64,000 nucleotides of DNA from Vaginella massiliensis (GTDB taxonomy: Bacteria > Bacteroidota > Bacteroidia > Flavobacteriales > Weeksellaceae). The stretch covers positions 618,920-682,919 of the forward strand of contig NZ_LT593746.1 in assembly GCF_900089075.1 (NCBI RefSeq). The letters are read 5' to 3'. Each line of letters starts with the position of its first letter. The stretch's first letter is position 1. The position numbers and the translations under genes are program-made. Of this stretch, positions 1 through 7,895 are shown piece after piece. A model generated the notes under the pieces. That model saw only the letters and a program-made list of their open reading frames with translations, was not told where the DNA came from and made no database searches.

Positions 1-30
1 ATCAAATAATTTCATTCTAAATAGAAAATT

Positions 31-58
31 AAAAGTGTCCTTCATGGACACTTTTTTT
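31..58 (+). terminator. Rho-independent terminator at left edge
   Basis: A 10-base stem (aaaagtgtcc / ggacactttt) closes a 5-base loop and runs into a T tract. It probably ends a plus-strand gene lying left of the window, convergent with gltX. Confidence 0.7.
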
Positions 59-64
59 ATGGTA

Positions 65-100
65 TAAAAAACATCCCAAACAGATTTCTATTTGGGATGT
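65..100 (-). terminator. gltX terminator
   Basis: Inverted repeat acatcccaaa / tttgggatgt with a 10-base loop. On the minus strand it is followed by TTTTTTATACC, so it terminates transcription of gltX, whose stop codon lies 27 bases upstream. Confidence 0.75.
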
Positions 101-126
101 TTGTATGTTATAATATTCGGTTTAAT

Positions 127-1635
127 CTAAGATTGAGCGTTTATCAAACTTTTTATTCTTTTTGTCGTTTCTTCTCGACCAATGAGTTCCATAATCACCG
201 GAATATCTGGTCCTTGTAAAGCGCCTACCAAAGCCAATCGCAGTGGCATTCCAATTTTTCCAAAGCCAATTTCTTTTGTGTCTACAAACGTTTGCATCGC
301 TTGGTGTAGAGCATCGGCCGTGAAATCAGTTTCTTGCAGAAGTGCCGAAAAGTCTTCCAAAATTTCTTTTGAATCATCTTTCCATGCTTTTTTCACTGCT
401 TTTTCGTCATAAGTTGACGGAGCTTCGAAAAAGAATTTACCTTGTTCTGCGATATCTTTTACAAAATTTGCACGCTCTTTCAACAATTCAATTACCTTCA
501 AACTCAGCTCGTCATTAGCTTCTAATCCAAAAGTTTGTAAAATTGTGTTGAACTCTGGTAACAAATCATTTGTCCTTTTTTGTTGAATGTATTGATGATT
601 AAACCAAATAGATTTTTCTGGAGAAAATCGTGCTCCCGATTTTGAAACTTTTTCCAAACTGAATTGTGCGATCATTTCATCCATCGTCAGGATTTCTTGA
701 TCATTCCCCGGATTCCATCCTAATAAAGCCAACATATTGAGCACAGCTTCTGGCAAATAACCTTCTTCGCGATAGCCTTTAGATAGTCCTTCGTCTGTTT
801 TCCATTCCAACGGAAACACAGGAAATCCATGTTTGTCACCGTCGCGTTTGCTCAGTTTTCCTTTTCCTTCGGGTTTTAGAATCAAGGGTAGGTGAGCAAA
901 TCTGGGCGCTTCCCAATCAAAAGCTTCGTACAACAATTCGTGCAAAGCCATCGATGGTAACCATTCTTCTCCTCGAATCACATGGGTGACTTCCATCAAA
1001 TGATCATCTACAATGTTTGCCAAATGATAGGTAGGCATGCCGTCTGATTTGAAAAGTACTTTGTCGTCTAAAGTGTTGGTGTCAATGGTGATTTTACCTC
1101 GAATCAAATCATCGAGTAAGATGGTGCGATCTTTTTCTATTTTGAATCTGATCACGTAAGGCGTTCCTTTTTCGATCAACGATTGCACCTCGTTTTCTGG
1201 TAAAGAAAGTGAGTTTTTCAACTGATTGCGAGTCGACCAATTGTAGATAAAGGGTTCTTTGGCGTCTTCGCCTTTTGCTCGTAAGTCGTCCAATTCTTCT
1301 GCCGTGTCGAACGCATAGTAAGCTTTGCCCTTGGCAACCAATTCTTCGATGTGTTTTTGATATATTGTTTTGCGCTCAGATTGTTTGTACGAGCCATAAT
1401 TTCCTCCAAATCCCACACCTTCGTCTGGAATCAAATTTAGCCATTTCAACGATTCGATGATATAATCTTCGGCGCCTTCTACAAATCGTGTTTGATCTGT
1501 GTCTTCTATACGCAAAATGAATTTTCCGTTGTGATGCTTGGCAAATAAATAGTTGAACAAAGCGGTTCTTACTCCACCGATATGCAATGGTCCTGTCGGA
1601 CTGGGAGCGAATCTTACGCGAACTTCTTTTGACAT
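127..1635 (-). CDS. gltX: glutamate--tRNA ligase
   Basis: Class I aminoacyl-tRNA synthetase that charges tRNA-Glu with glutamate in the cytoplasm. The 502-residue protein has the usual length. The catalytic Rossmann fold shows the HIGH-type signature HIGG at residues 18-21 inside APSPTGPLHIGG. The KMSKS-type loop is KLSKR at residues 260-264. GEEW near 222-225 and the NPGN helix region also fit. The C-terminal anticodon-binding helices are complete. There is no obvious zinc-binding insertion. A TAATTTTG -7 box lies just upstream and a terminator just downstream, so it is probably monocistronic. It could in principle be a non-discriminating GluRS, since no glnS is visible here, but that cannot be decided from this window. 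Confidence 0.97.
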   Translation of the reverse strand: MSKEVRVRFAPSPTGPLHIGGVRTALFNYLFAKHHNGKFILRIEDTDQTRFVEGAEDYIIESLKWLNLIPDEGVGFGGNYGSYKQSERKTIYQKHIEELVAKGKAYYAFDTAEELDDLRAKGEDAKEPFIYNWSTRNQLKNSLSLPENEVQSLIEKGTPYVIRFKIEKDRTILLDDLIRGKITIDTNTLDDKVLFKSDGMPTYHLANIVDDHLMEVTHVIRGEEWLPSMALHELLYEAFDWEAPRFAHLPLILKPEGKGKLSKRDGDKHGFPVFPLEWKTDEGLSKGYREEGYLPEAVLNMLALLGWNPGNDQEILTMDEMIAQFSLEKVSKSGARFSPEKSIWFNHQYIQQKRTNDLLPEFNTILQTFGLEANDELSLKVIELLKERANFVKDIAEQGKFFFEAPSTYDEKAVKKAWKDDSKEILEDFSALLQETDFTADALHQAMQTFVDTKEIGFGKIGMPLRLALVGALQGPDIPVIMELIGREETTKRIKSLINAQS

Positions 1636-1652
1636 TTTATATTAAATTTCAA

Positions 1653-1660
1653 CAAAATTA
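1653..1660 (-). promoter_or_regulatory. -7 box of gltX promoter
   Basis: TAATTTTG on the minus strand matches the Bacteroidota -7 consensus TAnnTTTG and lies 18 bases ahead of the gltX ATG. No clear -33 TTG is visible. Confidence 0.45.
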
Positions 1661-1754
1661 AGACCTTATCATTAGATTTTGTAACTATTGTCATAATATT
1701 CTTTCTATTCCTCATATTTTAATAATTTAGTAAAAGATAAAAAACGATACAATC

Positions 1755-2621
1755 ATGAAACTTTATAGCATAGAAACTGGAAATTTTAAACTCGACGGCG
1801 GCGCAATGTTTGGTATAGTACCCAAATCTATTTGGAACAAAACCAATCCTGCAGACGAACGTAATATGATCGAACTCGCCATGCGTTGCCTGTTGATCGA
1901 AGATGGTGATCGACTTATACTAATCGATACCGGAATTGGAAACAAACAAGACGAAAAATTTTTCAGTTTTTATTACTTGTATGGTGAGCATAGCCTCGAT
2001 CTTTCTTTAGCAAAACACGGATTTCATCGAGACGATATCACCGATGTTTTTCTTACGCACTTGCATTTCGATCATTGTGGAGGAGCAATACAATACAACA
2101 AAACCAAAGCATATCTCGAGCCTTCTTTCAAAAATGCCAAATTTTGGTCAAATGCCAATCATTGGGATTGGGCCGTGAATCCCAACCCTCGAGAAAAAGC
2201 CTCCTTTCTCAAAGAAAATATTTTACCAATGCAAGAAAGCGGACAATTGCAGATGCTCGATTTACCCATGAACTCGAACCGAATCACCGATACAGCATTA
2301 GGATTCGACGTATTGTTTGTCGATGGGCATACCGAAAAACAAATGTTGCCCATCATCACTTACAAAGGAAAAAAAATTGTTTACGTTGCCGATCTTATTC
2401 CGACTGTTGGGCATATTCCGTTGATTTATGTCATCGGATTTGACACCAGACCATTGATTACGGTAAAAGAAAAAGCAAAATTCTTAACCGAAGCCGTCGA
2501 AAACGACTACTATTTGTTTTTTGAACACGATGCCCATCACGAGTTGGCAACCTTGCAAACGACCGAAAAAGGAGTTCGATTGAAAACAACCTTCCGATTC
2601 AATGAAGTATTCGGAGAATAA
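1755..2621 (+). CDS. MBL-fold metallo-hydrolase
   Basis: Zn-dependent hydrolase of the metallo-beta-lactamase superfamily; 288 residues, no signal peptide, so cytoplasmic. The metal-binding motif THLHFDHCGG sits at residues 101-110 (HxHxDH). Further expected ligands are visible as GH at 191-192, AD at 212-213 and H258 in FFEHDAH. The architecture resembles the N-acyl-homoserine-lactonase/AttM-like and general MBL hydrolase group common in Bacteroidota, but the substrate cannot be told from sequence. It is divergent from gltX with a 119-base spacer and stands alone ahead of the ricT promoter. Confidence 0.85.
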   Translation: MKLYSIETGNFKLDGGAMFGIVPKSIWNKTNPADERNMIELAMRCLLIEDGDRLILIDTGIGNKQDEKFFSFYYLYGEHSLDLSLAKHGFHRDDITDVFLTHLHFDHCGGAIQYNKTKAYLEPSFKNAKFWSNANHWDWAVNPNPREKASFLKENILPMQESGQLQMLDLPMNSNRITDTALGFDVLFVDGHTEKQMLPIITYKGKKIVYVADLIPTVGHIPLIYVIGFDTRPLITVKEKAKFLTEAVENDYYLFFEHDAHHELATLQTTEKGVRLKTTFRFNEVFGE

Positions 2622-2672
2622 AAATATTTTTCACTTACAAAGAGAGTTCGTCAGAGGCGAACAAAAAATACT

Positions 2673-2680
2673 TACCTTTG
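2673..2680 (+). promoter_or_regulatory. -7 box of ricT promoter (decides the start codon)
   Basis: TACCTTTG matches TAnnTTTG exactly. Transcription should begin a few bases downstream, at or after position 2685. The ATG at 2682 would then fall at or before the transcript start, and the ATG at 2709 becomes the first usable start. Confidence 0.55.
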
Positions 2681-2708
2681 TATGTCATTTATAAAAAAAA
2701 CAGGTCAT

Positions 2709-4136
2709 ATGGGATGTGGATCATGTGGAACCAAAAATGGCCTCCCGAAAGGGTGTAACAACAACGGAGCTTGCGGCGTAGACGGTTGTGGAAAACTTAC
2801 CGTATTCGATTGGTTAGCCAATATGCGATTACCAAAAGGCCAAGAGCAGTTTGATTTTGTAGAAGTTCGATTCAAAAACGATCGAAAATTATATTATAAA
2901 AACGAAAACAATATTGCGATAAACATCGGTGATGTTGTCGCTGTGGAGGGAAATCCTGGTCACGATATCGGGATTGTTACACTTACCGGGGAGCTGGTTC
3001 GAATTCAGATGAAAAAGAAACATCAATCCTACAAAGGAGAAGATGTAAAGAAAGTTTATAGAAAAGCCAATCAGAAAGATATCGAGACTTGGCGCGAGTA
3101 TCGCGAACGCGAAACGCAAACGATGATAGATTCTAGAATCATCGCCAAACGATTGGGGCTAGAAATGAAAATTTGCGACGTCGAATATCAAGGAGATGGT
3201 GGCAAAGTTACTTTCTATTATACAGCCGATGGTCGGGTAGACTTTCGCCAACTGATCAAAGAATACGCGAGTAAATTTGGTGTGCGAATCGAAATGAAAC
3301 AAATCGGTTACCGACAAGAAGCGGCAAAAGTAGGCGGAATTGGTTCGTGCGGACGAGAATTGTGCTGTTCGACATGGCTTACCGACTTCAGAACAGTGAG
3401 TACTGCAGCAGCAAGGTATCAGCAACTTTCGATCAATTCGCAGAAATTGGCAGGGCAATGTGGCAAACTCAAATGTTGTCTCAATTACGAGTTGGATAGC
3501 TACCTCGATGCGCTGAACAATTTCCCAACGATGGATACCAAACTCAACACAGAAAAAGGCTATGCCAATTGTGTGAAGATCGACGTTTTCAAACGTGAGA
3601 TGTGGTTTTCATACGACCAAGGCGGTGTAATGTGGTATAAATTCTCGGTAGAAGATGTGCAAGAATTTATGGCAATCAACGCCAAAGATCAGAAATTAGA
3701 ATCTTTGGAAGATCTGGCTAAGAACAGCATCATAGAGAAAAAGATAGATTTTATCGATGTCATTGGAGAGGATTCTTTGGAACGTTTTGAACGAAAAAAT
3801 AGACCTTCAAATAGAAAACGTTCAAACCAAAGAAATAAAAACAGAGGAAATCAACCGGCTACTCAGAAGAATAATCAGGGAGAGAAAAATGCAAAAACAG
3901 CAAATCAGCCCAATGCAAATGCAAGCAGAAATGCTAATCAGCAAAACAGAAAACGCCCAAATCAGCAACGTGCAAAGCAAGGTGGAGCTCCTCAGTCCAA
4001 AAATCAACGAAATCGACCGAAACCAGAACAAGGTGGCTCGAATGTAAAAGGAAATCAAAATTCGACTGGCGAACAAAAAAAATCGGTACCAAAAAAACGT
4101 TTTCACCGTGGAAATCAGAATCGTAAAAAAGATTAG
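2709..4136 (+). CDS. ricT: PSP1-domain protein RicT-like
   Basis: Homolog of RicT/YaaT, a PSP1-domain subunit of the Ric complex; in Bacillus that complex carries Fe-S clusters and influences mRNA processing, while its role in Bacteroidota is not established. The N-terminus is rich in cysteine (MGCGSCGTKNG, then GCNNNGACG and DGCGKL). The PSP1 core carries conserved cysteines in GSCGRELCCS and GQCGKLKCCLNYE. After about residue 365 the protein turns into an approximately 110-residue N/Q/K/R-rich disordered tail that may bind RNA. I chose the second ATG because of the -7 box position and because family members start with a Cys-rich MxCGSC-like sequence. The last 29 bases overlap gldH, which suggests translational coupling. 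Confidence 0.85.
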   Translation: MGCGSCGTKNGLPKGCNNNGACGVDGCGKLTVFDWLANMRLPKGQEQFDFVEVRFKNDRKLYYKNENNIAINIGDVVAVEGNPGHDIGIVTLTGELVRIQMKKKHQSYKGEDVKKVYRKANQKDIETWREYRERETQTMIDSRIIAKRLGLEMKICDVEYQGDGGKVTFYYTADGRVDFRQLIKEYASKFGVRIEMKQIGYRQEAAKVGGIGSCGRELCCSTWLTDFRTVSTAAARYQQLSINSQKLAGQCGKLKCCLNYELDSYLDALNNFPTMDTKLNTEKGYANCVKIDVFKREMWFSYDQGGVMWYKFSVEDVQEFMAINAKDQKLESLEDLAKNSIIEKKIDFIDVIGEDSLERFERKNRPSNRKRSNQRNKNRGNQPATQKNNQGEKNAKTANQPNANASRNANQQNRKRPNQQRAKQGGAPQSKNQRNRPKPEQGGSNVKGNQNSTGEQKKSVPKKRFHRGNQNRKKD

Positions 4137-4584
4137 TTTTATATTGTCTGTGATTTTCATTATAGTGAGCTGTGAATCACATCATTACTATCAAGACAGC
4201 CGAGATTTGAGCGATGGATGGGACAAGAAAGACATCAAAGAATTTCAGTTTCGAGTTCAAGATACGATAAACCTCAGCATCAATTTGGCTTTTGTTTTGC
4301 GAAATGCGACCGATTATGAATATAGCAATTTGTACCTTTTTACTAACTTCACAGATCCGAAAGGAAAAGAGATGACCGACACTTTGCAATATTACATCGC
4401 TAATCCCGACGGAACATGGATTGGCAAAGGAATTGGGAGCAAAGAACAGATTCTGATTGTGAGAGAAAACTTAGCATTAAAAGATACAGGAATCTATAAA
4501 GTAAGGGTAACGCACGGGATGCGAGAAAACAAACTGAAAGGGTTAAAAGATATTAGTCTTATCGTTGATAAATTAGCAGATTGA
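4108..4584 (+). CDS. gldH: gliding motility lipoprotein GldH
   Basis: The 158-residue lipoprotein has a short basic start, a hydrophobic stretch and the lipobox IVSC with Cys22. Mature GldH is an envelope lipoprotein needed for gliding in Flavobacterium johnsoniae, and homologs persist in non-motile relatives. The motifs SDGWDKKDIKEF and the later GIGSKEQ/GIYKV beta-sheet region fit the family. It starts inside the ricT tail and ends at TGATG, overlapping the start of the penicillin-binding protein, so the three genes are probably one transcript. Presence of gldH alone does not prove gliding. Confidence 0.85.
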   Translation: MEIRIVKKISFILSVIFIIVSCESHHYYQDSRDLSDGWDKKDIKEFQFRVQDTINLSINLAFVLRNATDYEYSNLYLFTNFTDPKGKEMTDTLQYYIANPDGTWIGKGIGSKEQILIVRENLALKDTGIYKVRVTHGMRENKLKGLKDISLIVDKLAD

Positions 4585-6926
4585 TGAAAGAAAATAAAAC
4601 CAAAACTGCAACGCCAACCAAAAAAGGTTCGGGAATCATTCGCAAAGCCATCATGTTGTTATGGTTTTGTTTCATAGCAGGCGTATTAGGTGTTTTAGGA
4701 ATTTTTTGGGCTACTTCTAACGGCTGGTTGGGAGAAATACCCAACGTTCGAGACCTCGAAAATCCAGATATCTACGTCGCATCGGATATCATCTCTTCAG
4801 ATGGAAAATTATTAGACCGTTTCGAAACCGAACATCGCACACCAATCGCTTACAAGGACCTTCCGCCTCATTTGGTTGATGCCTTGTTGGCAAAGGAAGA
4901 TATTCGTTTCTTCGAACATCCGGGGATCGATGCGCGTGCAGCACTACGGGCTGTAACCTCTGCAGGTGATGCTGGTGGAGGTTCAACGATTACGCAACAG
5001 CTTGCCAAACAATTGTATACGGTAAATCCGTCTCAGAATATTGTTGCTCGTATCTTTCAAAAACTCAAAGAATGGGTAACCTCTGTGCAGTTAGAAAAAC
5101 TGTATACCAAAGAAGAAATCATTGCGATGTATTTCAATAAGTTCGACTTTATTTATGGAGCAAAAGGAATAGAGTCGGCATCAAAAGTATATTTCAACAA
5201 AAAAACAAAAGACCTCAATCTATCAGAATCGGCGATTTTGGTGTCGATGTTTCAGAATCCAGTAGCGTATAATCCGATCAGAAATCCAAAAGTTTCTAAA
5301 GAAAAACGAGACCTGGTGATCGATCAGATGTTGAAGTACAACAAGATTTCGCGCCAAGAAGCAGAAGCGGTAAAAGCTTCGCCAATCGTTACCGATCGTC
5401 AATATATCTCGAAGCGAGACGAAACGTATTCGGCTTATTTCAAAACCGCATTGCGCAAAGAAATAGAAGCTTGGTTGGATGAGTATGAAAAAGAAACAGG
5501 TAAACGATATAATGTAGATAAAGACGGACTCAAAATTTACGTTACGTTAGACTCTCGCATGCAGCGCATTGCAGAAGACGCTGTAAAAAAGCATCTTTCT
5601 ACCTTACAAAGACAATTCTTTGCAGAGCAACGCGGCCGAAAATTAGCACCGTTTTATGATGTAAACGAAAAGAAACGTCAAGAAATTTTTGTACAAGCCA
5701 TGCGACGCACCGATTTGTACAAAAGCATGAAAGAGCAAGGGGCAAGCGAAGAAGAAATCATCAAGAAGTTTAATGAACCACGTGATTCTGTAAAATTCTT
5801 TACGTGGGACGGTGTAAAATACGAAAAGAACAAAACCTTGTTGGATTCTATTATCTACCACAAGCACATCCTACAAACCGGATTGATGTCGATGGATCCG
5901 CGAGATGGAACAATAAAAGCTTGGGTTGGAGGAATCGATTGGGAATACTTTAAGTACGATCACGTAAAACAAGCAAGACGACAAGTAGGATCAACCTTCA
6001 AACCTTTTGTTTATGCTACAGCGATCAACCAATTGGGGTACACGCCATGTACCGTAATCTCGAACGATCGATTGACAATTGGGCGTTGGTCGCCACGCAA
6101 TGCCAACGGCAGATATGGCGGCTCACAAGATTTGCGAACAGCCCTTTCTTATTCTACCAACGTGGTGGCGGTGCGTTTGATATTGCAAACCGGCATCGAT
6201 CCGGTTATCCAAATGTGTCGAGATTTGGGAGTAGAATCGCCAATCATTAAAGATAATACAATTGCGTTAGGATCTGCCGATTTATCGGTGTACGAAATGG
6301 TAGGAGCAATGAGTGCTTTTGCAAATGGCGGAATCTACATCAGACCAGAATTGATTCTAAGAATAGAAGACCGACAAGGTAAAATAATCAAAGACTTCAC
6401 GCCATTATCACGAGAAGTAGTCAACGAGCTCGTAGCCTATACCATGATCGATTTGATGAAAGGCGTAATCGAACGCGGTACAGGTAAACGAATTAGAAAC
6501 TATGGAGTGTCGGCCGAAGTAGCGGGTAAAACTGGTACTACAAACAACAACTCAGACGGATGGTTTATGGGCCTTACTCCTAATTTGGTGACTGGCGTTT
6601 GGGTAGGAGCAGAAGACCGTTTTGCACATTTCGGAAGCACAGCAATGGGACAAGGAGCCTCTACTGCATTGCCAATTTGGGGCTATTATATGGCAGAAAT
6701 TTATAAAAACGGAAGTTTTGGGGTGAGCCAAAGCGATAAATTCGAAAAGCCAGAAGGTATGGATGATGGCTGTTCTAGCATCCATTCGTATGGCAGTCTG
6801 AGTGCTGGTTCATATAGTGACGATGACCTGATCGAAGGTGGTGGATATGATTACAATTCACGGCAATCGAACGAGGTCGATGTTTCACCAAATTTTAAAC
6901 CTGACGACATAGATTTCAATCAGTAA
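4584..6926 (+). CDS. penicillin-binding protein 1A (bifunctional)
   Basis: Class A PBP that polymerises glycan strands and cross-links peptidoglycan in the periplasm; 780 residues. One membrane anchor spans about residues 20-43. The GT51 glycosyltransferase shows EDIRFFEHPG (catalytic Glu105) and GGSTITQQLAKQL (132-144). The transpeptidase shows STFK with nucleophile Ser470, STN at 524-526 and KTG at 649-651. The start is the ATG in the TGATG overlap with gldH; a TTG one codon upstream is less likely. The C-terminal tail after about 710 is acidic and Ser/Gly rich. A strong terminator follows. Confidence 0.95.
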   Translation: MKENKTKTATPTKKGSGIIRKAIMLLWFCFIAGVLGVLGIFWATSNGWLGEIPNVRDLENPDIYVASDIISSDGKLLDRFETEHRTPIAYKDLPPHLVDALLAKEDIRFFEHPGIDARAALRAVTSAGDAGGGSTITQQLAKQLYTVNPSQNIVARIFQKLKEWVTSVQLEKLYTKEEIIAMYFNKFDFIYGAKGIESASKVYFNKKTKDLNLSESAILVSMFQNPVAYNPIRNPKVSKEKRDLVIDQMLKYNKISRQEAEAVKASPIVTDRQYISKRDETYSAYFKTALRKEIEAWLDEYEKETGKRYNVDKDGLKIYVTLDSRMQRIAEDAVKKHLSTLQRQFFAEQRGRKLAPFYDVNEKKRQEIFVQAMRRTDLYKSMKEQGASEEEIIKKFNEPRDSVKFFTWDGVKYEKNKTLLDSIIYHKHILQTGLMSMDPRDGTIKAWVGGIDWEYFKYDHVKQARRQVGSTFKPFVYATAINQLGYTPCTVISNDRLTIGRWSPRNANGRYGGSQDLRTALSYSTNVVAVRLILQTGIDPVIQMCRDLGVESPIIKDNTIALGSADLSVYEMVGAMSAFANGGIYIRPELILRIEDRQGKIIKDFTPLSREVVNELVAYTMIDLMKGVIERGTGKRIRNYGVSAEVAGKTGTTNNNSDGWFMGLTPNLVTGVWVGAEDRFAHFGSTAMGQGASTALPIWGYYMAEIYKNGSFGVSQSDKFEKPEGMDDGCSSIHSYGSLSAGSYSDDDLIEGGGYDYNSRQSNEVDVSPNFKPDDIDFNQ

Positions 6927-6941
6927 AGGATATCAAGCAAT

Positions 6942-6974
6942 AAAAAACGGAACCTTTGGGTTCCGTTTTTTTAT
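6942..6974. terminator. bidirectional terminator
   Basis: aaaaaacggaacc / ggttccgttttttt with loop tttg. The A and T runs on both sides let it serve both the PBP1A transcript and the convergent DUF4254 gene. Confidence 0.85.
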
Positions 6975-6986
6975 ACAATAAAAATT

Positions 6987-7598
6987 TTATTTTTTGTTTT
7001 GATACAAAACAGGATTCAAACTTTCGTCGTTATACATTTTCATTTGTTTGTAGACTTTCATGTATTTGCTTCCTTTCGCAATATCGTCGATGAGTTCTTC
7101 GATCGCCGTACTCAAGTCTTGATGTTGTTTCAAGAGAATGTCTAATTTGGCTTGACAAACCATTTTGTGATCGGCAGATGCATCTTCTCTATCAACTTCT
7201 TGTTGCATGTGGTAAACTTTGAGCGCAAGAATCGATAGGCGATCTATTGCCCAAGCCGGGCTTTCGGTATTGATTTTGGCCGCTGGGCTGATGATGACAT
7301 CTTTGTATTTGTCCAAAAACCAAGAATCGATATATTCCACCATATCGGTGCGTTCTTGATTCGATTGATCGATCCAACGTTTGATGCGCAACGCTTCTAC
7401 CGGATCGATTGCAGGATCGCGAATGATGTCTTCTAAATGCCATTGTACGGTATCGATCCAATTCTTTTTATACAAAAGATGTTCGATCAGGTCGTTTTCA
7501 GAATACGGGTTGTCGATGGTATTGTTTACATCATCCTGCCGATGATAATCTGCTATACTTTGGTTGAATATTTCCCAAGCTTTTTCTGTAAAAGTCAT
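6987..7598 (-). CDS. DUF4254 domain protein
   Basis: A 203-residue soluble, helical protein of the DUF4254 family, which in Bacteroidota often lies beside glycosyltransferases or envelope genes. Recognisable stretches are ENDLIEHLLYKKNWIDTVQW and the WHLEDIIRDP / IDQSNQERTD motifs in the first half. No signal peptide or catalytic motif is evident and the function is unknown. It follows tatA on the same strand after a terminator, so it probably has its own promoter. Confidence 0.8.
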   Translation of the reverse strand: MTFTEKAWEIFNQSIADYHRQDDVNNTIDNPYSENDLIEHLLYKKNWIDTVQWHLEDIIRDPAIDPVEALRIKRWIDQSNQERTDMVEYIDSWFLDKYKDVIISPAAKINTESPAWAIDRLSILALKVYHMQQEVDREDASADHKMVCQAKLDILLKQHQDLSTAIEELIDDIAKGSKYMKVYKQMKMYNDESLNPVLYQNKK

Positions 7599-7620
7599 AT
7601 CAGCTAAATTGATTTTGTTA

Positions 7621-7652
7621 TAAAAAAAGCATTGTAATTAGATCACAATGCT
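7621..7652 (-). terminator. terminator after tatA
   Basis: agcattgt / acaatgct with a 9-base loop; on the minus strand a run of seven T follows. It lies between tatA and the DUF4254 gene. Confidence 0.7.
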
Positions 7653-7682
7653 GTATTATTCTTTTTTCGAATTTATAAAAAA

Positions 7683-7859
7683 TTAGTTACCCTTTTTTTC
7701 AGATTCTTCTTTTTTATCTTCTTCTTTCGTAGCATTTTTGAATTCTTTTATACCCGAACCCAAGCCTCTCATCAATTCTGGAATCTTTTTACCCCCGAAT
7801 AATAAAAGAACGATCAAAACAATAATGATGATCTCTGTTGTTCCAAATCTACTAAACAT
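7683..7859 (-). CDS. tatA: twin-arginine translocase subunit TatA/E
   Basis: This 58-residue ORF was found by reading the gap. It has a short N-terminus (MFSRFGTTE), one membrane helix at about residues 9-21 and the family signature [15 protein letters not shown], followed by an amphipathic helix and a charged Lys/Glu tail. It forms the protein-conducting part of the Tat export system in the inner membrane. It is the last gene of the minus-strand envelope operon and is followed by a terminator. tatC is not in the window. Confidence 0.92.
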   Translation of the reverse strand: MFSRFGTTEIIIIVLIVLLLFGGKKIPELMRGLGSGIKEFKNATKEEDKKEESEKKGN

Positions 7860-7895
7860 ATTCTATTGATTTTGTGCAAAGTTAATTATAAATTC

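Noticed and set aside
2682-2708. First ATG of the ricT frame
   Set aside because: It lies 2 bases after an exact -7 box, so it is probably not in the mRNA; family members begin near the second ATG.
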